A stretch of DNA of 64,000 nt, from the NCBI GenBank assembly GCA_016716265.1, contig JADJWQ010000006.1, positions 310,001-374,000 of the forward strand, written 5' to 3'. Below, piece by piece: positions 23,535 through 32,484 of the stretch; the stretch's first letter is position 1, and each line of letters starts with the position of its first letter. Under the pieces are notes generated by a model. The model did not search any database and was not told where the DNA came from. It saw nothing but the letters and a program-made list of their open reading frames with translations. The DNA is from Planctomycetota bacterium (GTDB taxonomy: Bacteria; Planctomycetota; UBA1135; UBA2386). Both the position numbers and the translations under genes were made by a program.

Positions 23535-25839
23535 CGCGCATCCCCCGCAGCACCCGCAGGGCGAGCCCCTTGCCGCGCGTGCCCTGGTCGACGCTCGGGC
23601 CGATGCAGGCCGGGCAGCCCATCAGGCACGGGCAACGCGCGACGACGCCCTCGGCGGCGGCCAGGATGTCGGCGTGCACGCGGAAGATGCGCTCCGACAG
23701 CCCGACGCCGTTCGGCACCTTGTCGTAGACGGTCAGCGTCGGGCACTCGAAGTGCGGATGGCGCAGCTCGGACGTCACCGCGACGTCGCCGGGATCGACG
23801 CGCACGAACAGCGGCACGAGGCCCTGCACGAGCGCCGCGAGCCCGCGCAGCCCACCGCCGTCGGCGCCCTCGCGGAGCCCGATCGCCTGCGCCAGCTCGG
23901 GGTGGATCGCGAGCATGCACGCCTCGGTCTCGAACTCCTCCGGCGGCAGGTCGATCTCGCCGATCCCGACGTTCTCGCGCGTGTAGAAGCGGATCTTCTT
24001 GAACGCCTTGGCGAGCGTCGACACGTGCACCTCGCCGAGGTATGCGCGGTAGCCGGCGAAGTCGGCGGACGAATCGACGTGCAGCACGCGCACCTCGGTC
24101 TCGACGTCGGCCTCGGTGAAGTAGTCGACGTCGGCCTTGCGCACGTAGACGCGCCGGTCCGCGTAGCGGAACTCCTCGACCAGGAACTGCTCGCCCTGGT
24201 GGCCGTAGATCGCACCCTCGTAGACCTCGGTGATCGACGACGCACGATCGATCTCGGCGAGGACCTCGCCGGTGTCGCGGTCGTGGATCACGACGTTGTC
24301 CATGTCGGCCGCATTGAGGCTGACGCCCTCCGCCGGGAACGTCGCCTCGGCGAAGTGGTAGCGGTCGCCCTGCCGCAGCAGGACGCGCAGGTCGTCGGTC
24401 AGGAAGTCGAGCACGTCCGGCACGCCCTCGGCGCGGCCGAAGCCGTCGCCGACCTGGAACGGCAGCTCGAACGCGGCGCACTTGACGTGATTGGCGAGGA
24501 TCACGGCATTGTCGGGATCGATCGCGACGGCCTCGCGCGGCTGGTCGAACAGGAAGCCCGGCTCGCGCACCAGGAACTGGTCCATCGCGAACGACCGCGC
24601 AACCATCACGACCGCGCTCGACCGCTGCCGCCGCCCGACGCGGCCAGCGCGCTGGAACGTGCTCGACACCGTGCCCGGGTAGCCGACCAGCACGCAGACG
24701 TCGAGCGAGCCGATGTCGATGCCGAGCTCCAGCGCGCTGGTCGCGACGACGGTGCCGACGCGCCCCGAGCGCAGTCCCTTCTCGATGCCGCGCCGCAGCT
24801 CCGGCAGGTAGCCACCGCGGTAGCCGGCGATCCGCTCCTGGTCGATCGACCGCTCGCGGGCGACGTCCCGCAGGTACTTGAGCAGCACCTCGGTCGCGCT
24901 GCGCGTGCGCGTGAAGAAGATGCTCTGCAGGTCGGCGCCGACCAGCCGCGCGCCGAGCCGCCGCGTCGTCTCGACCACCGACTGCCGGATGCCGGCCGCC
25001 TCGGCGACGACCGGTGGATTCAGGAACAGGAAGTGCTTCGGGCCGCGCGGGCTGCCATCGTCGTCGACGACCGTCACCGGTCGCTCGAGCAGGCGCTGGG
25101 CGTGCTCGCCCGGATTGCTGATCGTCGCGCTGCAGGCGCAGAAGGTCGGCTCCGAGCCGTAGTGGCGGCAGATGCGCTGCAGGCGGCGGAGCACGTTGGC
25201 GACGTGCGAGCCATACACGCCCGACAGCGTGTGCACCTCGTCGACCACCACGTAGCGCAGGCCGGTGAACAGCCCCTGCCACCGCGTGTGGTTCGGCAGG
25301 ATGCCGGCGTGCAGCATGTGCGGATTGGTGATCAGCAGGTGCCCGCCCTCGCGCATCGCGCGGCGCGTCGCCGGCGGCGTGTCGCCGTCGTAGACCGCCG
25401 CGACCAGCCGGCCGTGGCCGTCCGGCGGCCGGTCGGCGCCGGCGAGCAGCAGCTCGAGCTCCGCCATCTGGTCGCGCGACAGCGCCTTGGTCGGGAACAG
25501 GTAGAGCGCGCGCGCGTCGCCGCGCCGCCGCAGCAGGTCGTCGAGCACCGGCAGGTGGTAGCACAGCGACTTGCCGGACGCGGTCGGCGTCGCGATCACG
25601 GCATCGCGGCCGTCGTGCAGCAGGTCGGCGGCGCGGCGCTGGTGCAGGTAGAGCGCCGGCACGCCGCGCGCCTCGAACGCCGCGCGCAGCTCGGGCAGCA
25701 CCCAGTCGGGGTACGGCTCGGTGCGCGCCGCGCGCGCCGGCGTCGTGTGGTGCGCCTCGATCCGGCCGCAGTCGAACTCGCCGTCGCACAGCGCACGGAC
25801 GAAGGCGTCGACGTCCGCGAGGTCCGACCCGAGCGCCAT
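23524..25839 (-). CDS. mrfA: DEAD/DEAH helicase with DUF1998 zinc site, MrfA/YprA family
   Basis: A superfamily 2 helicase of 771 residues. The N-terminal ATPase has motif I TPTASGKS, motif II DEVH, motif III SATI and motif VI QRAGRVGRR. The C-terminal DUF1998 region ends in a four-Cys zinc site, CPCLMGCPAC, typical of MrfA. MrfA translocates on DNA 3' to 5' and acts with MrfB in a UvrA-independent repair route for mitomycin C damage in Bacillus. The overlap with mrfB and the two-gene order match that system. A lipoprotein gene lies 2 nt upstream on the same strand. Confidence 0.9.
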   Translation of the reverse strand: MALGSDLADVDAFVRALCDGEFDCGRIEAHHTTPARAARTEPYPDWVLPELRAAFEARGVPALYLHQRRAADLLHDGRDAVIATPTASGKSLCYHLPVLDDLLRRRGDARALYLFPTKALSRDQMAELELLLAGADRPPDGHGRLVAAVYDGDTPPATRRAMREGGHLLITNPHMLHAGILPNHTRWQGLFTGLRYVVVDEVHTLSGVYGSHVANVLRRLQRICRHYGSEPTFCACSATISNPGEHAQRLLERPVTVVDDDGSPRGPKHFLFLNPPVVAEAAGIRQSVVETTRRLGARLVGADLQSIFFTRTRSATEVLLKYLRDVARERSIDQERIAGYRGGYLPELRRGIEKGLRSGRVGTVVATSALELGIDIGSLDVCVLVGYPGTVSSTFQRAGRVGRRQRSSAVVMVARSFAMDQFLVREPGFLFDQPREAVAIDPDNAVILANHVKCAAFELPFQVGDGFGRAEGVPDVLDFLTDDLRVLLRQGDRYHFAEATFPAEGVSLNAADMDNVVIHDRDTGEVLAEIDRASSITEVYEGAIYGHQGEQFLVEEFRYADRRVYVRKADVDYFTEADVETEVRVLHVDSSADFAGYRAYLGEVHVSTLAKAFKKIRFYTRENVGIGEIDLPPEEFETEACMLAIHPELAQAIGLREGADGGGLRGLAALVQGLVPLFVRVDPGDVAVTSELRHPHFECPTLTVYDKVPNGVGLSERIFRVHADILAAAEGVVARCPCLMGCPACIGPSVDQGTRGKGLALRVLRGMRGGG

Positions 25840-25841
25840 GC

Positions 25842-26537
25842 TCAGCGCGACTCCAGGTCGAGCGGCACGCCGCTGCGCGCGACGTTCGACTCGTCGATGC
25901 GCTTCAGCAGCCGCGCCAGACAGCCGCGCACCGCACCCCCGAGGACGACCGGCAGCCGCGGCGGCGAGAACGCGATGCCGGTGCCGGTCGTCTCGACGAC
26001 GTCCTCGTCGAGCAGCGTGCCGCGCTCGCCGCCCGGGCCGACCGGGCCGAGCACCAGCAGGTGGATCGACACCTCGGCGATGCGCCGCTGGCCGTTGACG
26101 AGGTCCTCGGTGCCGACGCGCGCGCGCGTCAGCGTCGGCCGGATCAGCAGGTCGCCCGGCTCGGGCGGCGGCTCGGCGTCGAGCCGTGCGACGACCTTGG
26201 AGTCCTCGAGCTCGCGGCGCAGCAGGTCGTCGATCATCACGTCGACCGGCCGGTCCCAGTAGCCCTCGGGCATCCAGGTGATCGGGTACGGCCCGGTGCG
26301 CGCGTCGGCCGGCGCCTGGTCGCGGCGGTCGACCAGCGGCGCGACGAACGCCCCGCGGTCGGCCGGCAGCCGCGCCTCGTAGCCGGTCGGCGCATAGAGA
26401 TCGTCGGTCTCGACCAGATCGAGTCGCGTCGACGGCGACAGACAGCCGGCCAGCGACGACACCACGATGCCGAGCAGCGATCCGCGCAGGATCACCGCCG
26501 GCCCCACCACGCGCAGCGCACCACCCATGGCCGGCAT
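25842..26537 (-). CDS. lipoprotein of unknown function
   Basis: About 231 residues with a lipoprotein signal (lipobox SLAGC), so probably tethered to a membrane. No family is recognised. The mature part contains a segment MPEGYWDRPVDVMIDDLLRR, a pattern seen in lipoproteins of envelope complexes with a regulated subunit, but I cannot name it. Two in-frame ATGs exist, 26537 and 26528. A TAGGAT hexamer overlaps the first, so the second may be the start of a leaderless message. It ends 2 nt before mrfA. Confidence 0.7.
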   Translation of the reverse strand: MPAMGGALRVVGPAVILRGSLLGIVVSSLAGCLSPSTRLDLVETDDLYAPTGYEARLPADRGAFVAPLVDRRDQAPADARTGPYPITWMPEGYWDRPVDVMIDDLLRRELEDSKVVARLDAEPPPEPGDLLIRPTLTRARVGTEDLVNGQRRIAEVSIHLLVLGPVGPGGERGTLLDEDVVETTGTGIAFSPPRLPVVLGGAVRGCLARLLKRIDESNVARSGVPLDLESR

Positions 26538-26653
26538 CCTAACCGGACCCGAGCGCGATCCGACGTCACGGTGCGACCCGGAACCCGGCGGCGCACACCG
26601 GCGCCGCCCGCCAGCGACCGGCGAGCGCGATCTCGAACCGGGCGTCGCGACCG

Positions 26654-26659
26654 TAGACT
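26654..26659 (+). promoter_or_regulatory. -10-like hexamer TAGACT before pip
   Basis: TAGACT lies 7 nt before the pip ATG, the distance expected between a -10 element and a transcription start at the A of ATG. The surrounding 10-mer CGTAGACTGC recurs upstream of the thioredoxin-like gene at 37901-37910. No -35 element is clear. Confidence 0.45.
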
Positions 26660-26666
26660 GCCGCCC

Positions 26667-27650
26667 ATGGCCGCCATCCGTCCCGACGTCGAGCCGCTGC
26701 TGCACCGCGCGGTGGAACCGTTCGCCACCGGCATGCTCGAGGTCGGCCACGGGCACGCGCTCTACCACGAGCAGTGCGGCATCCCGGACGGCACGCCGAT
26801 CCTGTTCGTGCACGGCGGGCCGGGGGCCGGATGTTCGGCGGCGGATCGGCGCTTCTTCGATCCCGACCGGGCCCGGGTCGTGCTGGTCGACCAGCGCGGC
26901 TGCGGTCGCTCGACTCCGCACGGGTGCCTCGACGACAACACCACCGCGGAGCTGATCGCCGACTTCGAGCGGCTACGCGAGTGCCTGGGAATCGAACGCT
27001 GGCACGTGTTCGGGGGCTCGTGGGGCAGCACGCTGGGCCTCGCCTATGCGCAGGCGCATCCCGACCGCTGTCTGAGCCTGGTGCTGCGCGGCATCTGGCT
27101 GTTCCGGCAGTTCGACCTCGATTGGTGGCTGCAGGGTCTGCGCACCATCTGGCCGGAACGCTGGCAGGCGTTCAGCGATCACGTCGGTGAGACCGAGCCG
27201 GCCGCGCTGCTCGAGGCCTACTGGCAGCGGCTCGCGGGCAGCGACGAGGAGGCGGCGCTCGCCGCCGCACGGGTGTGGAGCGTCTACGAGGGTGCGTCCT
27301 GCACGCTGCGGCCCGACCCCGCGTTCACCGCCGACTTCGACGAGCCGCACATGGCCTGGTCGCTGGCCCGGCTCGAGGCGCACTACTTCCGCAACCAGCG
27401 CTTCACGCCCGACGACCGCCTGCTGCGCGACCTGGATCGGATCCGCGACCTGCCGGCCTTCATCGTCCACGGTCGCTACGACGTGGTGTGCCCGATCGAG
27501 GGCGCGTTCGCGCTGCACCGCGCGTGGCCCGACGCGGACTTCGCCATCGTCGACGACGCCGGCCACGCCTCGCGCGAGCCGGGCACCGCGAAGCACCTCG
27601 TGGCCGCCTGTGACCGCCTGCTGTCGACCGGCGATCCGCGCCGCCGCTGA
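26667..27650 (+). CDS. pip: prolyl aminopeptidase (proline iminopeptidase)
   Basis: Serine peptidase of the alpha/beta-hydrolase fold (family S33) that removes N-terminal proline from peptides, in the cytoplasm. The 327-residue protein shows the oxyanion segment HGGPGAGC, DQRGCGRSTPHG, the nucleophile elbow GGSWGS, the catalytic Asp in GRYDVVCP and the catalytic His in DDAGHASREP. The HGCLDDNTT segment and the NHYF-like HYFRN segment are typical of prolyl aminopeptidases rather than other hydrolases. The start is the first ATG that gives a normal N-terminus. It converges on the fucosidase. Confidence 0.94.
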   Translation: MAAIRPDVEPLLHRAVEPFATGMLEVGHGHALYHEQCGIPDGTPILFVHGGPGAGCSAADRRFFDPDRARVVLVDQRGCGRSTPHGCLDDNTTAELIADFERLRECLGIERWHVFGGSWGSTLGLAYAQAHPDRCLSLVLRGIWLFRQFDLDWWLQGLRTIWPERWQAFSDHVGETEPAALLEAYWQRLAGSDEEAALAAARVWSVYEGASCTLRPDPAFTADFDEPHMAWSLARLEAHYFRNQRFTPDDRLLRDLDRIRDLPAFIVHGRYDVVCPIEGAFALHRAWPDADFAIVDDAGHASREPGTAKHLVAACDRLLSTGDPRRR

Positions 27651-27655
27651 GCGGC

Positions 27656-27704
27656 GCGCGCGCGGCGACGGGTGCCGACCGCGGCGCGACGTCGCCACGC
27701 GCGC
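27656..27704. terminator. imperfect hairpin filling the pip / fucosidase gap
   Basis: The 55 bp between the two stop codons holds an inverted repeat: GCGCGCGGCGAC on the left and GTCGCCACGCGCGC on the right, with one bulge and a 21 nt loop. It could end transcription from both sides. No T run follows. Confidence 0.45.
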
Positions 27705-27705
27705 G

Positions 27706-29781
27706 CTACCGTTGTGCGTCGTGGCGCAGCGCCGCCGCGGGGATCGCCGCGAACGCCTGCGCGGGGCGGGCCCAGCGCAGGGTGAGCTCGGCGCCGCCGG
27801 TCTTGTTGAACCAGACGACACGCAGCGCGTGCAGGCCGCGGGCGAGGGCCTTGCGGCCCGGCTTCTCGACCATGGCGTGCAGGCCGTCGTTGTCGACGAC
27901 GAGCTCGCCGTCGATCCACAGGCGGCTGCCGTCGTCGCTCGCGAGCGCGAAGCGGTAGAGGTCGTCGGCGGGGACGTCGACGTAGCCGTCGAACCACAGC
28001 GCGACGTGCTCGCCCGGGCTCGCGCCGAGCGCGATCGCCGGCACCGTCTCCCAGTCGCCCGCCGCCGGGCTCGGCAGCGCGCCCGGGATGCGGTTCCAAT
28101 CGACGCTCGTGAAGCGAGCCCGGCGCAGGCCGGGCTCGCTCGCCTCCACCTCGACGGCCGGCGCCGGCGTGACCTTCGCGAACGCCTGCTCGACGATGCC
28201 GGTGACGGGCCGGCCGTCGTGGTAGGCACGCGCGCGCAGCGTGCAGGCGCTCCGGATCGCGATTTCGCCGTCGGCGCGGGGCGACGACGGGCTCGGCTCG
28301 CTCCCGTCGAGCGTGTAGCGCACCACCAGCGCCGGGCTCGCGGACGCCACCGTCGCGGTGACGGCGTGCACGAAGTCCGTCGACTCGGCGTGGATCACCG
28401 GCGCGCGATAGACGATCGGCGCGCCGCGTACGTCGACCACGACGACCGTCGCGATCGGATCGGGCAGCGCGTCGGGCAGCGCGACCCGGACGTCGCCGCC
28501 ATCGCGACGCACGGGCAGCGACCGCTCGGGGCTCGCCAGCAGGTGCGCGCCGACGACCTCGTTGCCGAGCCCCGGCAGCGTGAGCCAGCCGTCGGCCGGC
28601 CGCGCGAACACGTGCAGATAGAGCCGCGTCGTGTCGCCCTGCGCGCGCACCGTGCAGCGCCCGAACGGCAGCGCGTCGAACACGCTCGCGGCCGTCCCGT
28701 GGATCGCCTCGCCGTTGACGGACATCCACTGACCGATCTGCGCGAGCCGCTCGACGGCGAGCGGCGGGAACGTGCCGTCGGCGCGCGGGCCGACATTGAG
28801 CAGGTAGTTGCCGCCCTTGCTCGCGATGTCGATCAGGTTGCGCAGGAGCTCCTCGGTCGACTTCCACACCGTATCGGCCTGGTTCCAGCCCCAATGCCGG
28901 TTCATCGTCATGCAGGATTCCCAGTCGACGCCGGGCACGCCGGTCGCCGGGATCTCCTGCTCGGGCGTCTGGAAGTCGCCGACCGCCTCGCTCGACGACG
29001 CGAAGCCCTGCATGCCGCCGCGGTGCACGTCGACGCGGTTGTTGACGATCATCGCCGGATCGAGTCGCCGGCACAGCTCGAACAGCCGCAGGCCCCGCTC
29101 GTGGTTCCACGTCGATTCCCACTCGCCGTCGAACCACATGACCGCGGGGCGGTAGCGCTGCACCAGCTCCGTGACCTGCGCGTGCAGGTAGCGCTCGAAG
29201 CGGTCGAAGTCGGCACCCGCGGTCGGCCGGTCCGTCTCCCAGCCGCGCCGCGGCAGGTAGTCGGGATGGTGCCAGTCCATGATCGAGTGGTAGGTGCAGA
29301 AGCGGATGCCGTACCGCCGACACGCGTCGGACAATTCGCGCAGGATGTCGCGGCCGCTCGGCGTTCCACCGACGTCCCAGTCGGTCTGCGCGCTGTCCCA
29401 CAGACAGAAGCCGTCGTGGTGCTTGCTGGTGATCACGACGTATTTCATGCCCGCGGCAGCCGCCATCCGCGCCCACGCATCGGCATCGAACCCGACCGGG
29501 TTCCATTGCTGCTGGAACCGCTCGTAGGTCGCGAGCGGGATCTGCGCCGACGTCCGGATCCACTCGCCGTAATCGGTGTTCCCGTTCCACGCGCCGGCGG
29601 GGATCGCGTAGAGGCCCCAGTGGACGAACATGCCGAACCGCGCCTCGCGCCACCACGCCATGCGATCGTCCTGCGACAGCGGCGTGGCCGATCGTGCGGC
29701 ATCGTGCTGCGCGACGACAGGAGCACCGGCGCCGACGCCGGCGAGGACGAGCGGGAGCACCGCACGGGGGAGGGTCGCCAT
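27706..29781 (-). CDS. alpha-L-fucosidase, GH29, with C-terminal PA14-like domain
   Basis: Exported glycoside hydrolase of 691 residues that should release L-fucose from glycans. A signal peptide (about 25 residues, ending VVAQ) precedes the GH29 barrel: RFGMFVHWGLYAIPAGAW, SKHHDGFCLWDS, and the nucleophile Asp in VMWFDGEWE. After the barrel come a beta-sandwich, a short chitobiase-C-like segment (YTLDGSEPS) and a PA14-like domain (DLYRFALASDDGSRLWIDG) that may bind carbohydrate. The start at 29781 begins the signal peptide. It is divergent from katG across 353 bp. The stop is TAG. No sulfatase or other polysaccharide-degradation gene is adjacent. Confidence 0.92.
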   Translation of the reverse strand: MATLPRAVLPLVLAGVGAGAPVVAQHDAARSATPLSQDDRMAWWREARFGMFVHWGLYAIPAGAWNGNTDYGEWIRTSAQIPLATYERFQQQWNPVGFDADAWARMAAAAGMKYVVITSKHHDGFCLWDSAQTDWDVGGTPSGRDILRELSDACRRYGIRFCTYHSIMDWHHPDYLPRRGWETDRPTAGADFDRFERYLHAQVTELVQRYRPAVMWFDGEWESTWNHERGLRLFELCRRLDPAMIVNNRVDVHRGGMQGFASSSEAVGDFQTPEQEIPATGVPGVDWESCMTMNRHWGWNQADTVWKSTEELLRNLIDIASKGGNYLLNVGPRADGTFPPLAVERLAQIGQWMSVNGEAIHGTAASVFDALPFGRCTVRAQGDTTRLYLHVFARPADGWLTLPGLGNEVVGAHLLASPERSLPVRRDGGDVRVALPDALPDPIATVVVVDVRGAPIVYRAPVIHAESTDFVHAVTATVASASPALVVRYTLDGSEPSPSSPRADGEIAIRSACTLRARAYHDGRPVTGIVEQAFAKVTPAPAVEVEASEPGLRRARFTSVDWNRIPGALPSPAAGDWETVPAIALGASPGEHVALWFDGYVDVPADDLYRFALASDDGSRLWIDGELVVDNDGLHAMVEKPGRKALARGLHALRVVWFNKTGGAELTLRWARPAQAFAAIPAAALRHDAQR

Positions 29782-30134
29782 GGCGACCTGGAGCGTAGCG
29801 CGGCCGGGGCAGCCACGCCCCAGGTCGGTCGGTCGTTCGGAGACCGCGAGGTGGTATCGCACGCGGACCTCGCGACGCCGCGCGACCCGTCCGGCGGAGC
29901 CTGCGGCCGGCGGCGTGCAAGGCGCACGCCTGCGGCGATCGAACCTGCTGATGGGCCGACTCAGGACGAAGTATTGGGACCGCCGTCGCTCCGACCGCAA
30001 CGTCGGGCCGCGTCGGGGCGATCCACCGGCGGTCGGCGCACGAACGACGTCGCCGCGGCGATGCCGGAACGCCGGGCTCCCTGGACGCCCGGGACCGGCC
30101 CCGACCCTCGACAACCCCGTTTCCGAGGCAGACC
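29782..30134. other. 353-bp gap between divergent fucosidase and katG
   Basis: It should hold both promoters. I see no gene, repeat or convincing promoter motif; the composition is slightly less GC-rich near 29960-29980. Confidence 0.55.
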
Positions 30135-32462
30135 ATGCAGATCTCCGATGTGACACGTTCCGTTCCCCTCCTGGCCCTGACGCTCGGCGCGCTCGCTGCG
30201 TCGATCGGTGGCCGGGCGGCCGCGCAGGACGCAGCGGGTCCCGCCGCGGGCCAGTGCCCGGTCACCGGCGCGATGGCGGGCGCGCTCGCCGACGCGTCGG
30301 GCGCCCCGCTGCCGACCACGATGGCACACGAACCCAACGACAACCGGGACTGGTGGCCGAATCGCCTCGATCTCGACGTCCTGCACCGCAACTCGCCTCG
30401 CGCGAACCCGCTGGGCGCCGACTTCGACTACGCGCGCGCGTTCGCGACGCTCGATCTCACCGCCGTCAAGAAGGACATCGAAGCCGTCCTGACGACGCCG
30501 CAGGACTGGTGGCCGGCCGACTACGGCACCTACGGCGGCCTGATGATCCGCCTCGCCTGGCACAGCGCCGGCACCTACCGCACGTCGGACGGGCGCGGCG
30601 GTGCGTCGGACGGCACGATCCGCTTCGCGCCGCTGAACAGCTGGCCCGACAACGCCAACCTCGACAAGGCGCGGCGCCTGCTGTGGCCGATCAAGCAGAA
30701 GTACGGCGACAAGCTCAGCTGGGCCGACCTGATCGTGCTGAGCGGCAATGTCGCGCTCGAGTCGATGGGCTTCGAGACCTTCGGCTTCGGCGGTGGCCGC
30801 ACGGACGTCTGGGAGGCGCAGTACGTGAACTGGGGTCCGGAGACCGAATGGCTCGCCGACCAGCGCTTCTCCGGTGACCGCGAGCTGGCGCACCCGCTGG
30901 CCGCCTCGCAGATGGGCCTGATCTACGTCAACCCGGAGGGCCCGAACGGCCGCCCCGACCCGCTCGCCGCGGCCCGCGACATCCGCACGACGTTCGGCCG
31001 CATGGCGATGAACGACGAGGAGACCGTAGCGCTGATCGCCGGCGGCCACACCCTCGGCAAGGCGCACGGCGCGGCGGATCCGCGCCGGTACGTCGGTCCG
31101 GAGCCCGAGGGGGCGCCGATCGAGGAGCAGGGCTTCGGCTGGCGCAATACGTACGGCACCGGCCACGGTGCCGACACGATCACGAGCGGCCTCGAGGGCG
31201 CGTGGACCTACACGCCGGACCGCTGGTCGCACGACTACTTCACGAACCTGTTCGAGTACGAGTGGGAGCTCGTGAAGAGCCCCGCCGGCGGCTACCAGTG
31301 GACGCCCAAGGCCGGCGAGACCGACCGCACCGTGCCCGCCGCGCACGCGGGCGCCGAGCGGCGGCCACCGATGATGTTCACGACCGACCTCGCGCTGCGC
31401 ATGGACCCGGTCTACGAGCGCATCTCGCGGCGCTTCTACGAGCACCCGGAGGAGTTCGAGGCGGCGTTCGCGCGGGCGTGGTTCAAGCTGACGCACCGGG
31501 ACATGGGCCCGCACGCGCGCCTGCTCGGCCCGGAGGTCCCAGCACCGCAGCTCTGGCAGGACCCGATCCCGGCGATCGACCATGCGATGATCGACGCCGG
31601 TGACGTCGCCGAGCTGAAGCGCCGGATCCTGGCGTCCGGCCTGTCGGTCCAGGACCTCGTCTCGACGGCCTGGGCCTCGGCGTCCACCTACCGCGACTCC
31701 GACAAGCGCGGCGGCGCGAACGGCGCGCGCATCCGGCTGGCGCCGCAGAAGGACTGGGCGGTCAATCAGCCGGCGCAGCTCGCCCGGGTGCTCGGCGTGC
31801 TGGGGTCGATCCAGCGCGAGTTCAACGGTGCGCAGACCGGCGGCAAGCGGGTGTCGCTCGCCGACCTGATCGTGCTCGGCGGTGCGGCGGCGATCGAGCG
31901 CGCCGCGCAGCAGGCCGGCGTCACCGTGACGGTCCCGTTCGCGCCCGGCCGCGCCGACACCACGCAGGAGCTGACCGACGTCGAGTCGTTCGCGGCGCTC
32001 GAGCCGCAGGCCGACGGCTTCCGCAACTACCTCGCTGCCGGCGCGGACCGCTCGGGACCCGAGCTGCTCGTCGACAAGGCCGAGCTGCTGACGCTGTCTG
32101 CCCCCGAGATGACGGTCCTGGTCGGTGGTCTGCGCGTGCTCGGCGCCAACTTCGGCGGCTCGCGACACGGCGTGTTCACCGCCCGGCCCGGCGCGCTGAC
32201 GACCGACTTCTTCCGCAACCTGCTCGACATGGCGACGGTCTGGAAGAAGTCGGAGGACGAGCCCGGCGTCTACCAGGGCTACGACCGCAGCAGCGGTCAG
32301 CCGACGTGGTCCGGCACGGCCGTCGACCTGGTCTTCGGCGCGAACTCACAGCTCCGCGCGATCGCCGAGGTCTACGCCTGCGACGGCGCGCAGCAGAAGT
32401 TCGTCACCGACTTCGTCGCGGCGTGGACCAAGGTCATGCAGCTCGATCGCTTCGATCGGTGA
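30135..32462 (+). CDS. katG: catalase-peroxidase with signal peptide
   Basis: Bifunctional heme enzyme that destroys H2O2. The 775-residue protein has the two-domain KatG layout. Distal residues are intact in MIRLAWHSAGTYR (Arg, Trp, His), the proximal His in GGHTLGKAH, and the Met-Tyr-Trp adduct residues are present (Trp above, Tyr in QMGLIYVNPEG, Met in FGRMAMND). Unlike most KatG, it begins with a signal peptide (hydrophobic LLALTLGALAASIGG, cleavage after AAA-QD), so it should act in the periplasm, as does KatP of enterohaemorrhagic E. coli. The start is ATG at 30135. Confidence 0.96.
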   Translation: MQISDVTRSVPLLALTLGALAASIGGRAAAQDAAGPAAGQCPVTGAMAGALADASGAPLPTTMAHEPNDNRDWWPNRLDLDVLHRNSPRANPLGADFDYARAFATLDLTAVKKDIEAVLTTPQDWWPADYGTYGGLMIRLAWHSAGTYRTSDGRGGASDGTIRFAPLNSWPDNANLDKARRLLWPIKQKYGDKLSWADLIVLSGNVALESMGFETFGFGGGRTDVWEAQYVNWGPETEWLADQRFSGDRELAHPLAASQMGLIYVNPEGPNGRPDPLAAARDIRTTFGRMAMNDEETVALIAGGHTLGKAHGAADPRRYVGPEPEGAPIEEQGFGWRNTYGTGHGADTITSGLEGAWTYTPDRWSHDYFTNLFEYEWELVKSPAGGYQWTPKAGETDRTVPAAHAGAERRPPMMFTTDLALRMDPVYERISRRFYEHPEEFEAAFARAWFKLTHRDMGPHARLLGPEVPAPQLWQDPIPAIDHAMIDAGDVAELKRRILASGLSVQDLVSTAWASASTYRDSDKRGGANGARIRLAPQKDWAVNQPAQLARVLGVLGSIQREFNGAQTGGKRVSLADLIVLGGAAAIERAAQQAGVTVTVPFAPGRADTTQELTDVESFAALEPQADGFRNYLAAGADRSGPELLVDKAELLTLSAPEMTVLVGGLRVLGANFGGSRHGVFTARPGALTTDFFRNLLDMATVWKKSEDEPGVYQGYDRSSGQPTWSGTAVDLVFGANSQLRAIAEVYACDGAQQKFVTDFVAAWTKVMQLDRFDR

Positions 32463-32484
32463 GCGGGCCTGCCGCCCGACCGGC

